DNA of 64,000 nt from contig CAYOZN010000029.1 in the NCBI GenBank assembly GCA_964408455.1, forward strand, positions 7,158 through 71,157, read 5' to 3'. Positions 36,201 through 45,848 of this stretch are shown piece after piece. The DNA is from CAYOZN01 sp964408455. Lineage in GTDB: Bacteria; Planctomycetota; Phycisphaerae; UBA1845; UTPLA1. Both the position numbers and the translations under genes were made by a program. The notes beneath the pieces are model-generated. The model did not search any database. It saw nothing but the letters and a program-made list of their open reading frames with translations, and was not told the origin of the DNA. Position 1 is the stretch's first letter. Each line of letters starts with the position of its first letter.

Positions 36201-37020
36201 GCGGGCCAAGTGCATGCACATCGGCCCGATATCGGTCCGTCAGCTTCATGACGTTGCGGGCGGTGACCGCCACCGACAACACGCGCCGGGAGTTGCCGCT
36301 GGCCGCGAACTCCGGCAGCGCCTGCCAGTCCTGCCGCACCGCCTCGGGCAGATCGACGGCGACGGCGGCAAAGCGATCGAGATACGTCAGTGCCGTCTGT
36401 GCGTCACCCCCGCGCGCGTGCAGCTCGGCCAGCCGCAGCAGCACGTGCGTATTCCGCGGCACGAGGCCCGCCAGCCGCTGCCAGGCGGCGACGAGCCTTT
36501 GCCGGTCACCATCCGCCTCGGCCTCCAGCGCGATCGCCAGGGCCGCCGCCGCGCCGACGTGCCCGGGATTTTTTTCCACGAGTTCGCCCAGTAGTGTCAC
36601 GGCATCGGCCGAACGCCCCTGTGCTGACCGGACGGCCGCCAGCACAACGCCCACGTCCGCATTCTTCGGGGCAGCCGCCGACGCCTCCAACGCCAGCGCC
36701 GCCGCCTGGTCAAGCTCCTGTGCGGCAAGGCGACAGATGGCCAGGTTGGCGACAATTGCCGCATCGCGGCCGGTCTCGCTCAACAATTGCTCGTAAATGG
36801 CCGCGGCCTCGGAGGGCCGATCCATCTCGAGCCAGGCGTTGGCCTGGTAGAATCGGCCCGCGGCGTCGGGCGGCACGTCATCAGGCTGAATTGGAGCGGC
36901 CTGTCGTTGGCGCGGCCTCGAATCGCAAGCACAGCTCATGGCGATCAGGCTCGCCAGGACCGACGCAACCATTCGGCCGGATGCCCATTGGGAACCTCGG
37001 CATACGAAGGCACTCTTCAT
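33298..37020 (-). CDS. Exported TPR / FG-GAP / ASPIC-UnbV protein, 1240 aa
   Basis: The start at 37020 is followed by a second in-frame ATG at 36972, which would begin the hydrophobic export signal directly (MVASVLASLIAMSCACDSR, possible lipoprotein Cys). Residues 50-240 are TPRs (ANAWLEMDRPSEAAAIYEQL and so on). From about 400 come FG-GAP/VCBS calcium loops (FVDLDNDRSMDLLL, FDFDHDGDLDLVRW, LDLDDDGDIDLAFV, VDLNGDGLPDVIG). An ASPIC/UnbV segment follows (GIGSTIEVRAGGLYQKR and ADVLRVVWPNGSYQNIAF), then about 400 residues of beta-rich sequence of unknown type. TPR plus ASPIC/UnbV proteins are common in planctomycetes and are presumed surface-binding proteins. No enzymatic motif is seen. Confidence 0.85.
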   Translation of the reverse strand: MKSAFVCRGSQWASGRMVASVLASLIAMSCACDSRPRQRQAAPIQPDDVPPDAAGRFYQANAWLEMDRPSEAAAIYEQLLSETGRDAAIVANLAICRLAAQELDQAAALALEASAAAPKNADVGVVLAAVRSAQGRSADAVTLLGELVEKNPGHVGAAAALAIALEAEADGDRQRLVAAWQRLAGLVPRNTHVLLRLAELHARGGDAQTALTYLDRFAAVAVDLPEAVRQDWQALPEFAASGNSRRVLSVAVTARNVMKLTDRYRADVHALGPPPGGLPPAVPHLVSLPLPSPGNAASPAAEIRFRPAGELLPPLPEDVIDVAIGTVSPDRSPALYLVRSGGPGRLLVRGGLSRQAMAAAATEPGSTTTATAPDAPAAGNTAPGKGSSEAASDSTPMPARFVDETEAAGLNDAPACTAALFVDLDNDRSMDLLLCGPSGMCGYRNEGGQRFRDATGAFGLADIGETRGAIPFDFDHDGDLDLVRWDADRALLHRNDGEGRLSAAIERPGFPADMAGIHRVHALDLDDDGDIDLAFVVGGADGKSGDSLANPTTGRGADLQNGGPAESAAGGEYSLRVISNERLATFREVTEEMKGLPKKFRAEPILADMDNDGWLEIVDPVRRSRYPIREEFAILDPVHPLRKEEHAPPAIHGTMADFDNNGRVELLVVDPGGSTNLTGMRFASATPPYPVDLNGDGLPDVIGANGQAFINQTQNPGHWLSVSLAALIQGDSKFNAFGIGSTIEVRAGGLYQKRHVSLPWTHFGLGPYTTADVLRVVWPNGSYQNIAFRVSDRVALAADRLIVEEQTLKGSCPYLYAWNGARFEFATDVLWRSALGMSIMSDVFGHHGPADDYFKIEGRQLAARDGRYVLQFTEELWETAYFDYCRLFAVDHPAGTDVFVDEKCLAPPYPPLRIFRVRERRQPASAVDQHGRDLLPLLRHRDRRYVGGFALTRYQGIVEDHELILDAGPFAAGEDVKLFLQGWLWPTDASTNVAVSQNPSLAARPPVLSVVGEDGRWTTLDMEVGFPSGKDKTMVLDLSARFPTADHRVRLSTNFAIYWDCAFFTVGPQEFDVTVTELDLLAADLHERGFSIEYRAAPEGPTVPDYHALDRERQWRDLVGDYTRFGDVLPLVRHRDGAYAIVGPGDEITLHFDATRAPAMPDGWRRDFIVHTDGWLKDGDLNSATGKTVEPLPYTGMSAFPPPAGEARKALQERRELNERYHTRPRGAERFRDAVRKPNR

Positions 37021-37076
37021 GCTTCAGAAGGGTAACCTCAAGCAGTTCGTGCGGCGAATCAGAGGCAGGGGGATCG

Positions 37077-37121
37077 GGAAAAAAAGAAAGCGGCGCGCCT
37101 CATTGCTGGAGTCGCGCCGCT
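37077..37121 (-). terminator. Rho-independent terminator of PEP-CTERM gene
   Basis: AGCGGCGCG (37089-37097) pairs perfectly with CGCGCCGCT (37113-37121). On the minus strand it is followed by TTTCTTTTTTT. It is 31 bases after the stop of the gene at 37152. Confidence 0.9.
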
Positions 37122-37151
37122 CGATTGAACCTAATTGAATTGTGCCGAGGC

Positions 37152-37793
37152 TCAGCGGCGCCGGCGAATGAGGGCCACTCCGCCGAGTGCCAGCAGGGCC
37201 AGCGAGGTCGGCTCGGGAACGATCTGAATTCCATTGACATTCCAGAAACCGTTTCCACCGGGAAGGTCGGCGACGGTGATCACGAGGTCGCCGCCGGGAT
37301 GCACGACCGAATGAAGCGCGTAGTGGGTGTTTTCAATGAACACGCCACCCGCGATCGGAGGCCCGATGACTTCCTCCGAAACGCCGCCGATCGTGATGAT
37401 TGTTCCCGCGGTCGTGGGAACATCCGGATCAGAAGCGTATGTATAGATCGTGTAGCTGCCGGCATCGAGATTGGCGATGGTGATACTTGACGCACTATCA
37501 AATACGTCATTCATCAATTCTGCCTGATCGCCCGTGTATCCATGGGTGGCGCTGCTGTAAACGCCCGCGGTCGTCGTGACGGTCACGTCGGTCAAAAGGC
37601 CGTTGATGTCGAGCAACGGCGCAGAGGCGATACCGCCACCGGCATATCCGTTCCAAACGCCTGCCTGTCCGCTTGCCGCGCCATAAACGGCTGAAGGCAC
37701 CAAACCGAGTGAATTCGAGTCAATGTTAATCAGCTCGGCATAGCTCGGGCTCGCCAGACTCAATACAAGGGCAATCGCCAATAAACGCTTCAT
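37152..37793 (-). CDS. PEP-CTERM sorting-signal protein, 213 aa
   Basis: A GGGAG ribosome site precedes ATG 37793, and the protein starts with a signal peptide (MKRLLAIALVLSLASPSYAE). The body (20-185) is beta-rich and Ser/Thr/Gly-rich with no recognised domain. It has an isolated VTTTAGVYSSATHGYTGD stretch and a VNGIQI strand just before the tail. The tail is the classic PEP-CTERM signal: IVPEPTSLALLALGGVALIRRRR. In the known system an exosortase cuts after this anchor and the protein is displayed with an exopolysaccharide matrix. No exosortase gene is in the window. Confidence 0.85.
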   Translation of the reverse strand: MKRLLAIALVLSLASPSYAELINIDSNSLGLVPSAVYGAASGQAGVWNGYAGGGIASAPLLDINGLLTDVTVTTTAGVYSSATHGYTGDQAELMNDVFDSASSITIANLDAGSYTIYTYASDPDVPTTAGTIITIGGVSEEVIGPPIAGGVFIENTHYALHSVVHPGGDLVITVADLPGGNGFWNVNGIQIVPEPTSLALLALGGVALIRRRR

Positions 37794-37904
37794 TTTGCTT
37801 GCTCCCTTCCAAAAGGCGCAAAAATCAACAGCTATTAACCCAAATTAGGGCGCGCAAGACCACGGCAGTGCGCACTCCCAAGCTTTCGATTAAATGTATT
37901 CAAA

Positions 37905-38114
37905 CTGAGATACGAAAAGAAATGGCTCTTCCCCGACTTCCCGTATCCCTCCCTAACTANNNNNNNNNNNNNNNNNNNNNNNNNNNNNNNNNNNNNNNNN
38001 NNNNNNNNNNNNNNNNNNNNNNNNNNNNNNNNNNNNNNNNNNNNNNNNNNNNNNNNNNNCTGAGATACGAAAAGAAATGGCTCTTCCCCGACTTCCCGTA
38101 TCCCTCCCTAACTA
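37905..38114. repeat. 55-bp direct duplication flanking a 100-N gap
   Basis: Bases 37905-37959 and 38060-38114 are identical (beginning CTGAGATACGAAAAGAAATG). The arrangement is most simply two contig ends that overlap by 55 bp, left unjoined by the scaffolder. Confidence 0.9.
37960..38059. other. Assembly gap, 100 N
   Basis: Exactly 100 N, the conventional size for a gap of unknown length. Because the flanks are the same 55 bp, the real gap may be zero or negative. No gene seems interrupted: the nearest coding ends are 37793 and 38373. Confidence 0.98.
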
Positions 38115-38285
38115 TCCGGGACAATATCCGGATTGCGCGCCACTTGTCAAGGTTTTTGCGAAAGAATTCGCTAAGTCCCACCCATCGGCGGTCAGGAGCG
38201 TCTTGAACCCTGCCGGCCGGGCGATAATATTCGATCCGTCGTCGATTTATTCTCCGCGTCCACGAGAGGCAACCACCAATAAACG

Positions 38286-38318
38286 AAGGGGGCGACCATC
38301 GACAATGGCCGCCCCCTT
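38286..38318. terminator. Bidirectional terminator-like hairpin
   Basis: AAGGGGGCG (38286-38294) pairs with CGCCCCCTT (38310-38318), with further inner pairing between ACCAT and ATGG. It is 55 bases after the stop of the minus-strand PEP-CTERM gene at 38373. There is a short T-run on the plus side. Confidence 0.7.
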
Positions 38319-38372
38319 TTGATGTGCGTAGCGCGCTGCCGGCGCTTTGCCGCAGCACGATTGAATTCTAAC

Positions 38373-38915
38373 TTAGGCTTGGCGGCGTCTCCAGCGCCGG
38401 CTCAGGAGCAGCGCACCCGCTCCCAATAGACCTGCGGTTGCAGGCTCGGGAATCGTGTAATGAACATGGAGGCTGCCGGAGGCGATGACCTGATCGACGC
38501 CTGCGTCGTTGAATGTGTCGTAGGTCTCAACGTACAGGGTACCCGTCGTCAGCGAAAACGGCCCGCTGGCAAACAGGCCAGGATTGGCGAACGGCCCGCT
38601 CACCGGCCCGACCGCACCAGGCGCACCTACCGTGCCCGCAATCCCGCTGTCCCAGAAATCACCCCCAATATCATCATTCAAGGAAAGTACAAGTTCGCTT
38701 TGCCAACTGGCGCCTTGTGCCGTATAGGTGAGATCCACGTACTCGGCATTGTCAATTGTGGTGCCGATTGGGAAATTGAATGACGCGTTCGTGTTAAGCG
38801 CGCCGCCAAAGCCACTTTCGGCCTGCCACCCGGCAAGGTCAATCACCAACAGATCGGCGCTCGCTCCGGCGCTCAACGCCAAGACGACGCCCACGGAAAC
38901 AAATGCGGTTCTCAT
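38373..38915 (-). CDS. PEP-CTERM sorting-signal protein, 180 aa
   Basis: ATG 38915 has a GGAGG site and a signal peptide (MRTAFVSVGVVLALSAGASA). An upstream in-frame start would only add Arg/Gly-rich sequence. The body is a beta-sandwich-like segment (DNAEYVDLTYTAQGASWQSE, LVLSLNDDIGGDFWDSGIAG, GPFSLTTGTLYVETYDTFND) of a type common in PEP-CTERM proteins. The tail TIPEPATAGLLGAGALLLSR ends in RRWRRRQA. It is probably displayed on the cell surface or in the matrix; the specific role is unknown. Confidence 0.85.
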   Translation of the reverse strand: MRTAFVSVGVVLALSAGASADLLVIDLAGWQAESGFGGALNTNASFNFPIGTTIDNAEYVDLTYTAQGASWQSELVLSLNDDIGGDFWDSGIAGTVGAPGAVGPVSGPFANPGLFASGPFSLTTGTLYVETYDTFNDAGVDQVIASGSLHVHYTIPEPATAGLLGAGALLLSRRWRRRQA

Positions 38916-39110
38916 CCTTCTTCTACCTCCTGTGCTCCCTGGTTTGCCTTTGCAGCCGCGCAACGTCAATTAACATTCCAATCAGTAATAGAGAATGGTC
39001 AGGTCCTAGCGATTTAGTGAGAGGTGCGCAGCTCGCCTCCCCCTGTCATTCCCCTTCGTAACCGGAGATTACTCGAAATGGACTTTCGATATCAAGATTT
39101 TTAGCCATCT
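38916..39110. other. Intergenic region
   Basis: About 200 bases upstream of the PEP-CTERM gene up to the terminator of the SGNH-TPR gene. It must contain the PEP-CTERM promoter. No other feature is supported. Confidence 0.35.
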
Positions 39111-39144
39111 AAAAAAACGCCGGCGCCTCTGCTGCACGCCGGCG
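39111..39144 (-). terminator. Rho-independent terminator of the SGNH-TPR gene
   Basis: CGCCGGCG (39118-39125) and CGCCGGCG (39137-39144) form a perfect 8-bp stem, followed on the minus strand by seven T (A-run 39111-39117). It is about 105 bases after the stop of the gene at 39250. Confidence 0.85.
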
Positions 39145-39249
39145 GCTCGAGATGACCCAACGGCCCATAAGCGAAGAGCCTCGAGTCGCAGCGTCGTTTA
39201 CAGAGATAACCCTAGCTTCGGCCGCCACTTAGGCGATTTTGGCAGTCAA

Positions 39250-41649
39250 CTAATTATCTGAGGTGATTGGCCTGTCCGCCAGAAGTTGCCTGGCCTGCTG
39301 GATGAGCCGTCGAACCTGGGCATCGTCGGGCCTGAGCTTTTCGGCTGTCTGAAGATGGACGAGAGCTTGTCGCGCTTCCTGCTTTTCCAGCAGCAACCGG
39401 CCACAGCCCAGATGGGCCTCCATCAAGCCAGGTTTTTTTCGGGTGGCAGCCTCGTAAGCCGCCAACGCTGAGTCGAGTTCACCCAGATGTTGGTGGAGAT
39501 CGGCGGCGAGCATGAGTAGCAGTACATCCTCCGGCTGAAGCTCCAGTGCGCGATTCGCAGCCTCCAGACCCTCGCGCCAACGCTGTTGAGCCCGGCGCGC
39601 GAGCGCAAGGTTGAGATATCCATGCGCCAGATCGGGGCGCAACTCAGTTACACGTTGGTGATGTCCCGCAGCCTGCTCCCACTCGTTCATCCTCGCCAGC
39701 AACAACCCGAGATTGGTGTGCGCCTTGATATGAGCCTCATTCCGCCGAAGCACCTCGACGTAGCGCTCACGGGCATGGTTCAGCCGACCGGCGCGCTCGT
39801 CCAGCCTGGCCAGGTTGTAGAGCACCTCAGCCTGGCAGATCCGGTCGCACGCAGGCAGCGATAGCGTCACGCGAAAGATGCGTTCGGCCTCGCCCACTTT
39901 GCCCTGCTTGAGCATCGCGGCCGCCAGGGCCATGCGCGCGGTCGGGTCGTCGGGCAACAAATCGGTCGCCGCGCTTAGTTGCTTTTGCGCCTCCAACGGG
40001 TGGTTCGCGTTCAGCAGATACGTTCCATACGCTCTTCGCATGACCGCGTCGTCTGGATTTCGTCGTATCGCGGATTCGTACAGTTCTTCGGCCAAGCCTG
40101 CGGGCGAAGTCGCCGCGGCAGCCTCTAATAGCGAAATTCCCCGTTTGCGCTGGGCGACGTCCTCATCGTGCGCGTGCTGCTGAACGAAAGGCGGTCGGCA
40201 CACCAGTTCCAAAATCTCTCTGGCATCGGCGAGTTCCTCGCTGGCTGTATAGACGAGGGCGCGGCGGCAATCCGCCTCGGAAGGGATCGCCTTCAGCGAC
40301 GGACCGCCAAGTTGGTGCGAAATGGCCGCGTATAACGAAACCGCAATCAAGTAATTTCCGCTGAAATTGAAATGGCAGTGTTCGAGAAACAAATCAGAAC
40401 CCGGCACCCCTTGCTCGGTCTTGCCCGCAAACATCTCCTCCAGATCGATCAGTGTCGCCTTTGGGGCACTTTCACCGGCTACCTTTCGGATCACGTTGTT
40501 GAGCCGGCTGTCGGTGCGGAAGCGAAGAGTGTCCAGATCTCGTGAACGGGCGAAACTTGCCCGGGCGGACTCAATATTGCCGTCCATCAACATCAGTTTT
40601 GCCCGGACGAATTCAAGCTCTGCATGTGTGTTGTCGATCGCTGCGGCGCGGTCCAGGGCCGCGCGCGCGGCGGCGAGATCGCCCGCGGATAGCGCCGCTA
40701 CACTTTTGTCGAATTCCTGTTTCCACGTGTCGGCCTGCTGAGAACTCAGGTCTGTTCTGTTGGAGGACCCGAAAGGGGCGCAGTCGCGAAGATTGACGGG
40801 AACCGTGCAGACCAGCACATGCGTGCTTTTCGAGAAAACACTCAGTATCTCTCGCAAGTTTGCCTCAAACTGCGCGTACATTCCAGCCAGCCGCGGGTCG
40901 CTGGCTGCGACACGTTGCCCGAGAAAAAACTCCATGCCCTTCCAGGAAGTCAGCGGCTCCGATGCCAGCCGGTGGCCAACGCCAGTAATCAACTGAGCCA
41001 GTCGCAAGCGCTGAACACCCAGTCGCACACGATTCGCGACATGACCCCAACCTGCCCCCCCGAACACCGTTCCGATCCCGCAGGGACCCACAACTTCGTT
41101 GTTTCCCTCCAGGATGATGACGAAATCGGGGGCGAGTTCCGAACATTCCCGCGCGATTGGGACCTGCACGTGCGAGTTGACCGCGATCATCGCCAGGTTG
41201 ACGACCTCGATGTGGCGATCTGGAAAACCCACTGACAGCATATACTCTAAAATTCGCGAGAAACCGAAGGCAGGCGACGGAAAGCCCTGTGCGGCCGAGG
41301 AACCAAGCACGAAAACGCGAATCGCGTTTTTTTCCTTCTTCGCCTTGATGGCGATCGGCGACGGCTGCCGGGCGATGGCAGGCGGAAAAAAACGCCATCC
41401 AAAGCGTGGATTTGTGCCGATGGTCGTACCGTCCGCGTGTCGAACGAAGAACGCCGTGTCGAAACCAACATCCGCAATTCGCAGGCCCAGTTCAACGAGC
41501 GCCAAAAGAAGTAGTGGCGCGCCAACCACCGCGATCACTCGAAACGCGATTCGCCTGCGCCGCCGGCGTGCTGACGGCAGGCTCGGCCCAGGCGCAGGCG
41601 GTTCTGCTTGAACCGCGGCGCCGGTTCCTTTTTTTTGCTTGCGTCCCAT
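39250..41649 (-). CDS. Membrane-anchored SGNH/GDSL-hydrolase-like protein with TPRs, 799 aa
   Basis: ATG 41649 (MGRKQKKGTGAAVQ) is chosen over a longer frame because it gives the usual cytosolic basic tail before one TM helix (VIAVVGAPLLLLALVELGLR, about 37-57). The SGNH part has block I VFVLGSSAAQGFPSP, a NLAMIAVNSHV region, block III VIILEGNNEVVG and block V LEHCHFNFSGNYL, with the catalytic His. This is the layout of membrane-tethered acyl-esterases or acetyltransferase partners of exopolysaccharides. From about 485 onward there are nine or so TPRs (YNLARLDERAGRLNHARERY and so on). Its place among PEP-CTERM genes suggests a role in exopolysaccharide or surface modification, which is inference. 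Confidence 0.8.
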   Translation of the reverse strand: MGRKQKKGTGAAVQAEPPAPGPSLPSARRRRRRIAFRVIAVVGAPLLLLALVELGLRIADVGFDTAFFVRHADGTTIGTNPRFGWRFFPPAIARQPSPIAIKAKKEKNAIRVFVLGSSAAQGFPSPAFGFSRILEYMLSVGFPDRHIEVVNLAMIAVNSHVQVPIARECSELAPDFVIILEGNNEVVGPCGIGTVFGGAGWGHVANRVRLGVQRLRLAQLITGVGHRLASEPLTSWKGMEFFLGQRVAASDPRLAGMYAQFEANLREILSVFSKSTHVLVCTVPVNLRDCAPFGSSNRTDLSSQQADTWKQEFDKSVAALSAGDLAAARAALDRAAAIDNTHAELEFVRAKLMLMDGNIESARASFARSRDLDTLRFRTDSRLNNVIRKVAGESAPKATLIDLEEMFAGKTEQGVPGSDLFLEHCHFNFSGNYLIAVSLYAAISHQLGGPSLKAIPSEADCRRALVYTASEELADAREILELVCRPPFVQQHAHDEDVAQRKRGISLLEAAAATSPAGLAEELYESAIRRNPDDAVMRRAYGTYLLNANHPLEAQKQLSAATDLLPDDPTARMALAAAMLKQGKVGEAERIFRVTLSLPACDRICQAEVLYNLARLDERAGRLNHARERYVEVLRRNEAHIKAHTNLGLLLARMNEWEQAAGHHQRVTELRPDLAHGYLNLALARRAQQRWREGLEAANRALELQPEDVLLLMLAADLHQHLGELDSALAAYEAATRKKPGLMEAHLGCGRLLLEKQEARQALVHLQTAEKLRPDDAQVRRLIQQARQLLADRPITSDN

Positions 41650-41824
41650 GGCCACGCAATCCTTTAGAAAAGCCGGTGATTGCTGACTGGCTGTCGCCCA
41701 GGCTTCAAAACAGGTTCCTATTATGGCCGCTGAAGCTCGAACCGAAAAACAGGCGAGCATTCATGAGATTTCCTGGTTCAGCGGGCGGGAAGCTCTTCAA
41801 GCGACCAGGCACGCCGTGAAAATT

Positions 41825-41863
41825 AAGAAAGGGTTGACGATCGACGATGGTCAACCCCTTCTT
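41825..41863 (-). terminator. Terminator after PEP-CTERM cluster
   Basis: GGGTTGAC (41831-41838) pairs with GTCAACCC (41850-41857), and the stem continues with AAGAA/TTCTT after one mismatch. The minus-strand continuation is TTAATTTTC. It is 40 bases past the end of the fragment gene at 41904. Confidence 0.65.
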
Positions 41864-41903
41864 TCATGCAAAATCAGTCACGAATCTCAATTAAAAGCGG
41901 GCT

Positions 41904-42173
41904 TCAAGCTCGGCGGCGGCGGATCAGGGACAGGGCGCCGAAAGCCAATAGCGACAGCGTGGCGGGCTCGGGAACGAGCGTGACGTTTCCGGGACCGCTG
42001 ATGCCGTTGTAGAACGTGCCGACCGCCTGGGCGGTGGTACCCGTTCCGACAAAGTCAGTGGCGCGGAAGCTGGTGGTGACCAGGTTAAAATCAACGCCTG
42101 CTGACAGAGAAACGCTGGCCAGCAGCAAGCCGGGCTTGGGCACCGCTGAAGCCGGTAGAGGACAGCGATTCAA
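41904..42173 (-). pseudogene. Truncated PEP-CTERM protein remnant
   Basis: This open frame encodes a good PEP-CTERM end (VTLVPEPATLSLLAFGALSL, IRRRRA) but has no signal peptide. It can begin only at a TTG (42171-42173) just 5 bases after the stop of the intact PEP-CTERM gene. The visible body (LLLASVSLSAGVDFNLVTTS, FRATDFVGTGTTAQAV) reads like the last 60 residues of a longer secreted protein. The most likely explanation is deletion of the 5' part. Translation by read-on from the upstream gene is possible, but the product could not be exported. Confidence 0.6.
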
Positions 42174-42178
42174 GCGCG

Positions 42179-43051
42179 TTAGCGCCGCCTACGTAACACG
42201 CATGCCGCGCCCAGCCCCAGCAGCATCAAGCTCCCCGGCTCCGGCACCGGCGTGCCCTCGATCTCGATCAGGAACGACGCCGGCGCACCCGGCCCGAACG
42301 AAGCGGATATCTCCGGATTGGCGAGATCGCTGTCCAGCAGCCAGATGATATTCTGGGCGTTGAGGCTCAGCCCGGTGCTGATTCCCCAGCCGTTTCGCGC
42401 GTTCGCCGTCGTATCGCTGATCTGCAAACCGAGCATGAACGTGCCGAAGTCCTCCGCCCCGGGCGCCGATTGCAGGATGGTGAAGTTCAGCGGCACCGTG
42501 AACAGCGGGTTCACGCCGTCGCCGAACGTGACCGCCTCGATGATCGCACCCGCCTCGGTCCTTTCCGGCAGGGACTGCGTCGCCACGAACGTCGGCGGCG
42601 TGTCGAGCTGCGTGTCCGGCGCCGTGGCCGTCGTGCTGGCCGTCGAAAAAAACAGGTTGAAGTCGCTGGCCGGGGCGCCGCCGCCGGGGCCGCTGGGCGG
42701 CGCAAAATCGGTGCCCGTCCGCACGATGCCGAGCGTCACCCGCGTCACCTCCAGCGCGGTATTTCCACCCAGTGCAGCAATCGGAATGGGTATGTCGTCG
42801 AACACCACGTCCGCCTGCAACCCGGTGCCGGGCGGGTTGCCGCCCACACCGGGATTGAATCGTGCCCCGTGGGCGTTCAGCCGGCTATAGACCACGCCCG
42901 ATCCCCGCGCGGCCGCAAATGCATCCGTCACCGGCACGGCATCAAATCGCGGCGACACGGTCATGTCCCCGGTCAGGCTGGACAGGGACGCGTCCGCCTG
43001 CACCGTCGCGCCGAACAACGCCAGCGCGCAAACGGCAATCCTCGTCTTCAT
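42179..43051 (-). CDS. PEP-CTERM sorting-signal protein, 290 aa
   Basis: ATG 43051 has a strong ribosome site (GAAGGAGGAACC) and a signal peptide (MKTRIAVCALALFGATVQAD). The body carries a DIPIPIAALGGNTALEVTRV strand region, a disordered Thr/Ala/Asp linker (about 115-150) and FTILQSAPGAEDFGTFMLGL. It ends with GTPVPEPGSLMLLGLGAACV then LRRRR. This is a well-formed PEP-CTERM substrate of unknown function. A truncated PEP-CTERM frame follows after 5 bases, and the pair probably shares a terminator at 41825. Confidence 0.85.
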   Translation of the reverse strand: MKTRIAVCALALFGATVQADASLSSLTGDMTVSPRFDAVPVTDAFAAARGSGVVYSRLNAHGARFNPGVGGNPPGTGLQADVVFDDIPIPIAALGGNTALEVTRVTLGIVRTGTDFAPPSGPGGGAPASDFNLFFSTASTTATAPDTQLDTPPTFVATQSLPERTEAGAIIEAVTFGDGVNPLFTVPLNFTILQSAPGAEDFGTFMLGLQISDTTANARNGWGISTGLSLNAQNIIWLLDSDLANPEISASFGPGAPASFLIEIEGTPVPEPGSLMLLGLGAACVLRRRR

Positions 43052-43334
43052 GGATGGTTCCTCCTTCTCGTTTTAATTGGAGATGGCGCAACTTCGCCGT
43101 CCTCTGGGGTCGGATGAACTTGCGTTGCGGGAATGGCTCTTGATAGACCACCTGCCGGAACGTGTCGGGGGGCTGTCGGGCCCCACGGCGTGCGGCGTGG
43201 GCGGTCTTCAAGGGCTGGCTCTACCGCATATCACGCTAACATTTGCGTCCGGCGATTACAAGGTTTTCCGCCGGCCACGGCATTAGAATGAGCTTGCGGC
43301 AGGGCTCCGCGCGGGGTTTTGCGGTCGGTTGCCG
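43052..43334. other. Divergent intergenic region
   Basis: About 280 bases between the divergent PEP-CTERM gene and the hairpin repeats in front of uvrB. It contains both promoters. I cannot place them with confidence, and no SOS-type operator is recognised. Confidence 0.35.
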
Positions 43335-43406
43335 GCACTGCTTGAAGCAGTGGCACACGGGAATCGCCGGCGGGTCAAGCACTGCTTGAAGCAGTGGCAC
43401 ACGGGA
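43335..43406. repeat. Two direct copies of a hairpin unit upstream of uvrB
   Basis: Each 28-base unit contains the palindrome CACTGCTTGAAGCAGTG followed by GCACACGGGA (43335-43362 and 43379-43406, identical, 44 bases apart). They end 32 bases before the uvrB start codon and would be in its mRNA leader if transcription starts upstream. The tail GCACAC also occurs in the 70-bp element family (GCCACACTG). Confidence 0.8.
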
Positions 43407-43438
43407 GCCCACGGCGGACCCCGGCAGGAGTACGAGCA

Positions 43439-45565
<2,127 letters not shown>

Positions 45566-45589
<24 letters not shown>

Positions 45590-45678
45590 CAGGACGAGGC
45601 GTCGCAAGCAGGTCTCCTGAATTCGGGCGCCCGCTGCTGGTGCCATCCTTACGGCACCGCTACGGCGCCGTCAGATCG
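45566..45678. repeat. 113-bp duplicated 3'-end module, copy 1
   Basis: It matches 47791-47903 without gaps, with five mismatches. Read on the minus strand it contains the codons DLTAP and a TAG stop, a hairpin GGTGCC/GGCACC, the palindromic CAGG-AGA-CCTG, and the terminator. Both copies end a minus-strand gene. Confidence 0.9.
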
Positions 45679-45848
45679 ATCGCGATTCGGGCACACGCGA
45701 ACTGCTCAGCAGACTGCGGCTCGTCCATCGGCAGCTCGCCGCTCACTCGGAACGCAGCTTCACGACGGCATGAGAGCCCAACGCAGTTCACCGAGCCGGC
45801 GGAGGCGACCGGCTGGCAGGCAGAGGCGAGAATCGAGAGTCTAATCAT
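45660..45848 (-). CDS. Small possible secreted peptide, 62 aa, or gene scar
   Basis: ATG 45848 overlaps the TGA of the upstream gene (ATGA), suggesting coupled translation. Residues 1-19 could be a signal peptide (MIRLSILASACQPVASAGS). The middle (REAAFRVSGELPMDEPQS) resembles the end of the protein at 46402 (REATFRQTGQLPADEPEC). The last codons (DLTAP) are identical to the end of the giant protein at 47885. The frame thus looks like a mosaic of the 3' ends of two neighbouring genes. It may be an expressed peptide or only a recombination scar. Confidence 0.35.
   Translation of the reverse strand: MIRLSILASACQPVASAGSVNCVGLSCRREAAFRVSGELPMDEPQSAEQFACARIAIDLTAP

Noticed and set aside
45600..45625. 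CAGGAGACCTGC on the minus strand, like the B12 box of cobalamin riboswitches
   Set aside because: The other conserved parts of the riboswitch are missing, the site follows a stop codon, and the motif is simply the palindrome CAGG-AGA-CCTG.
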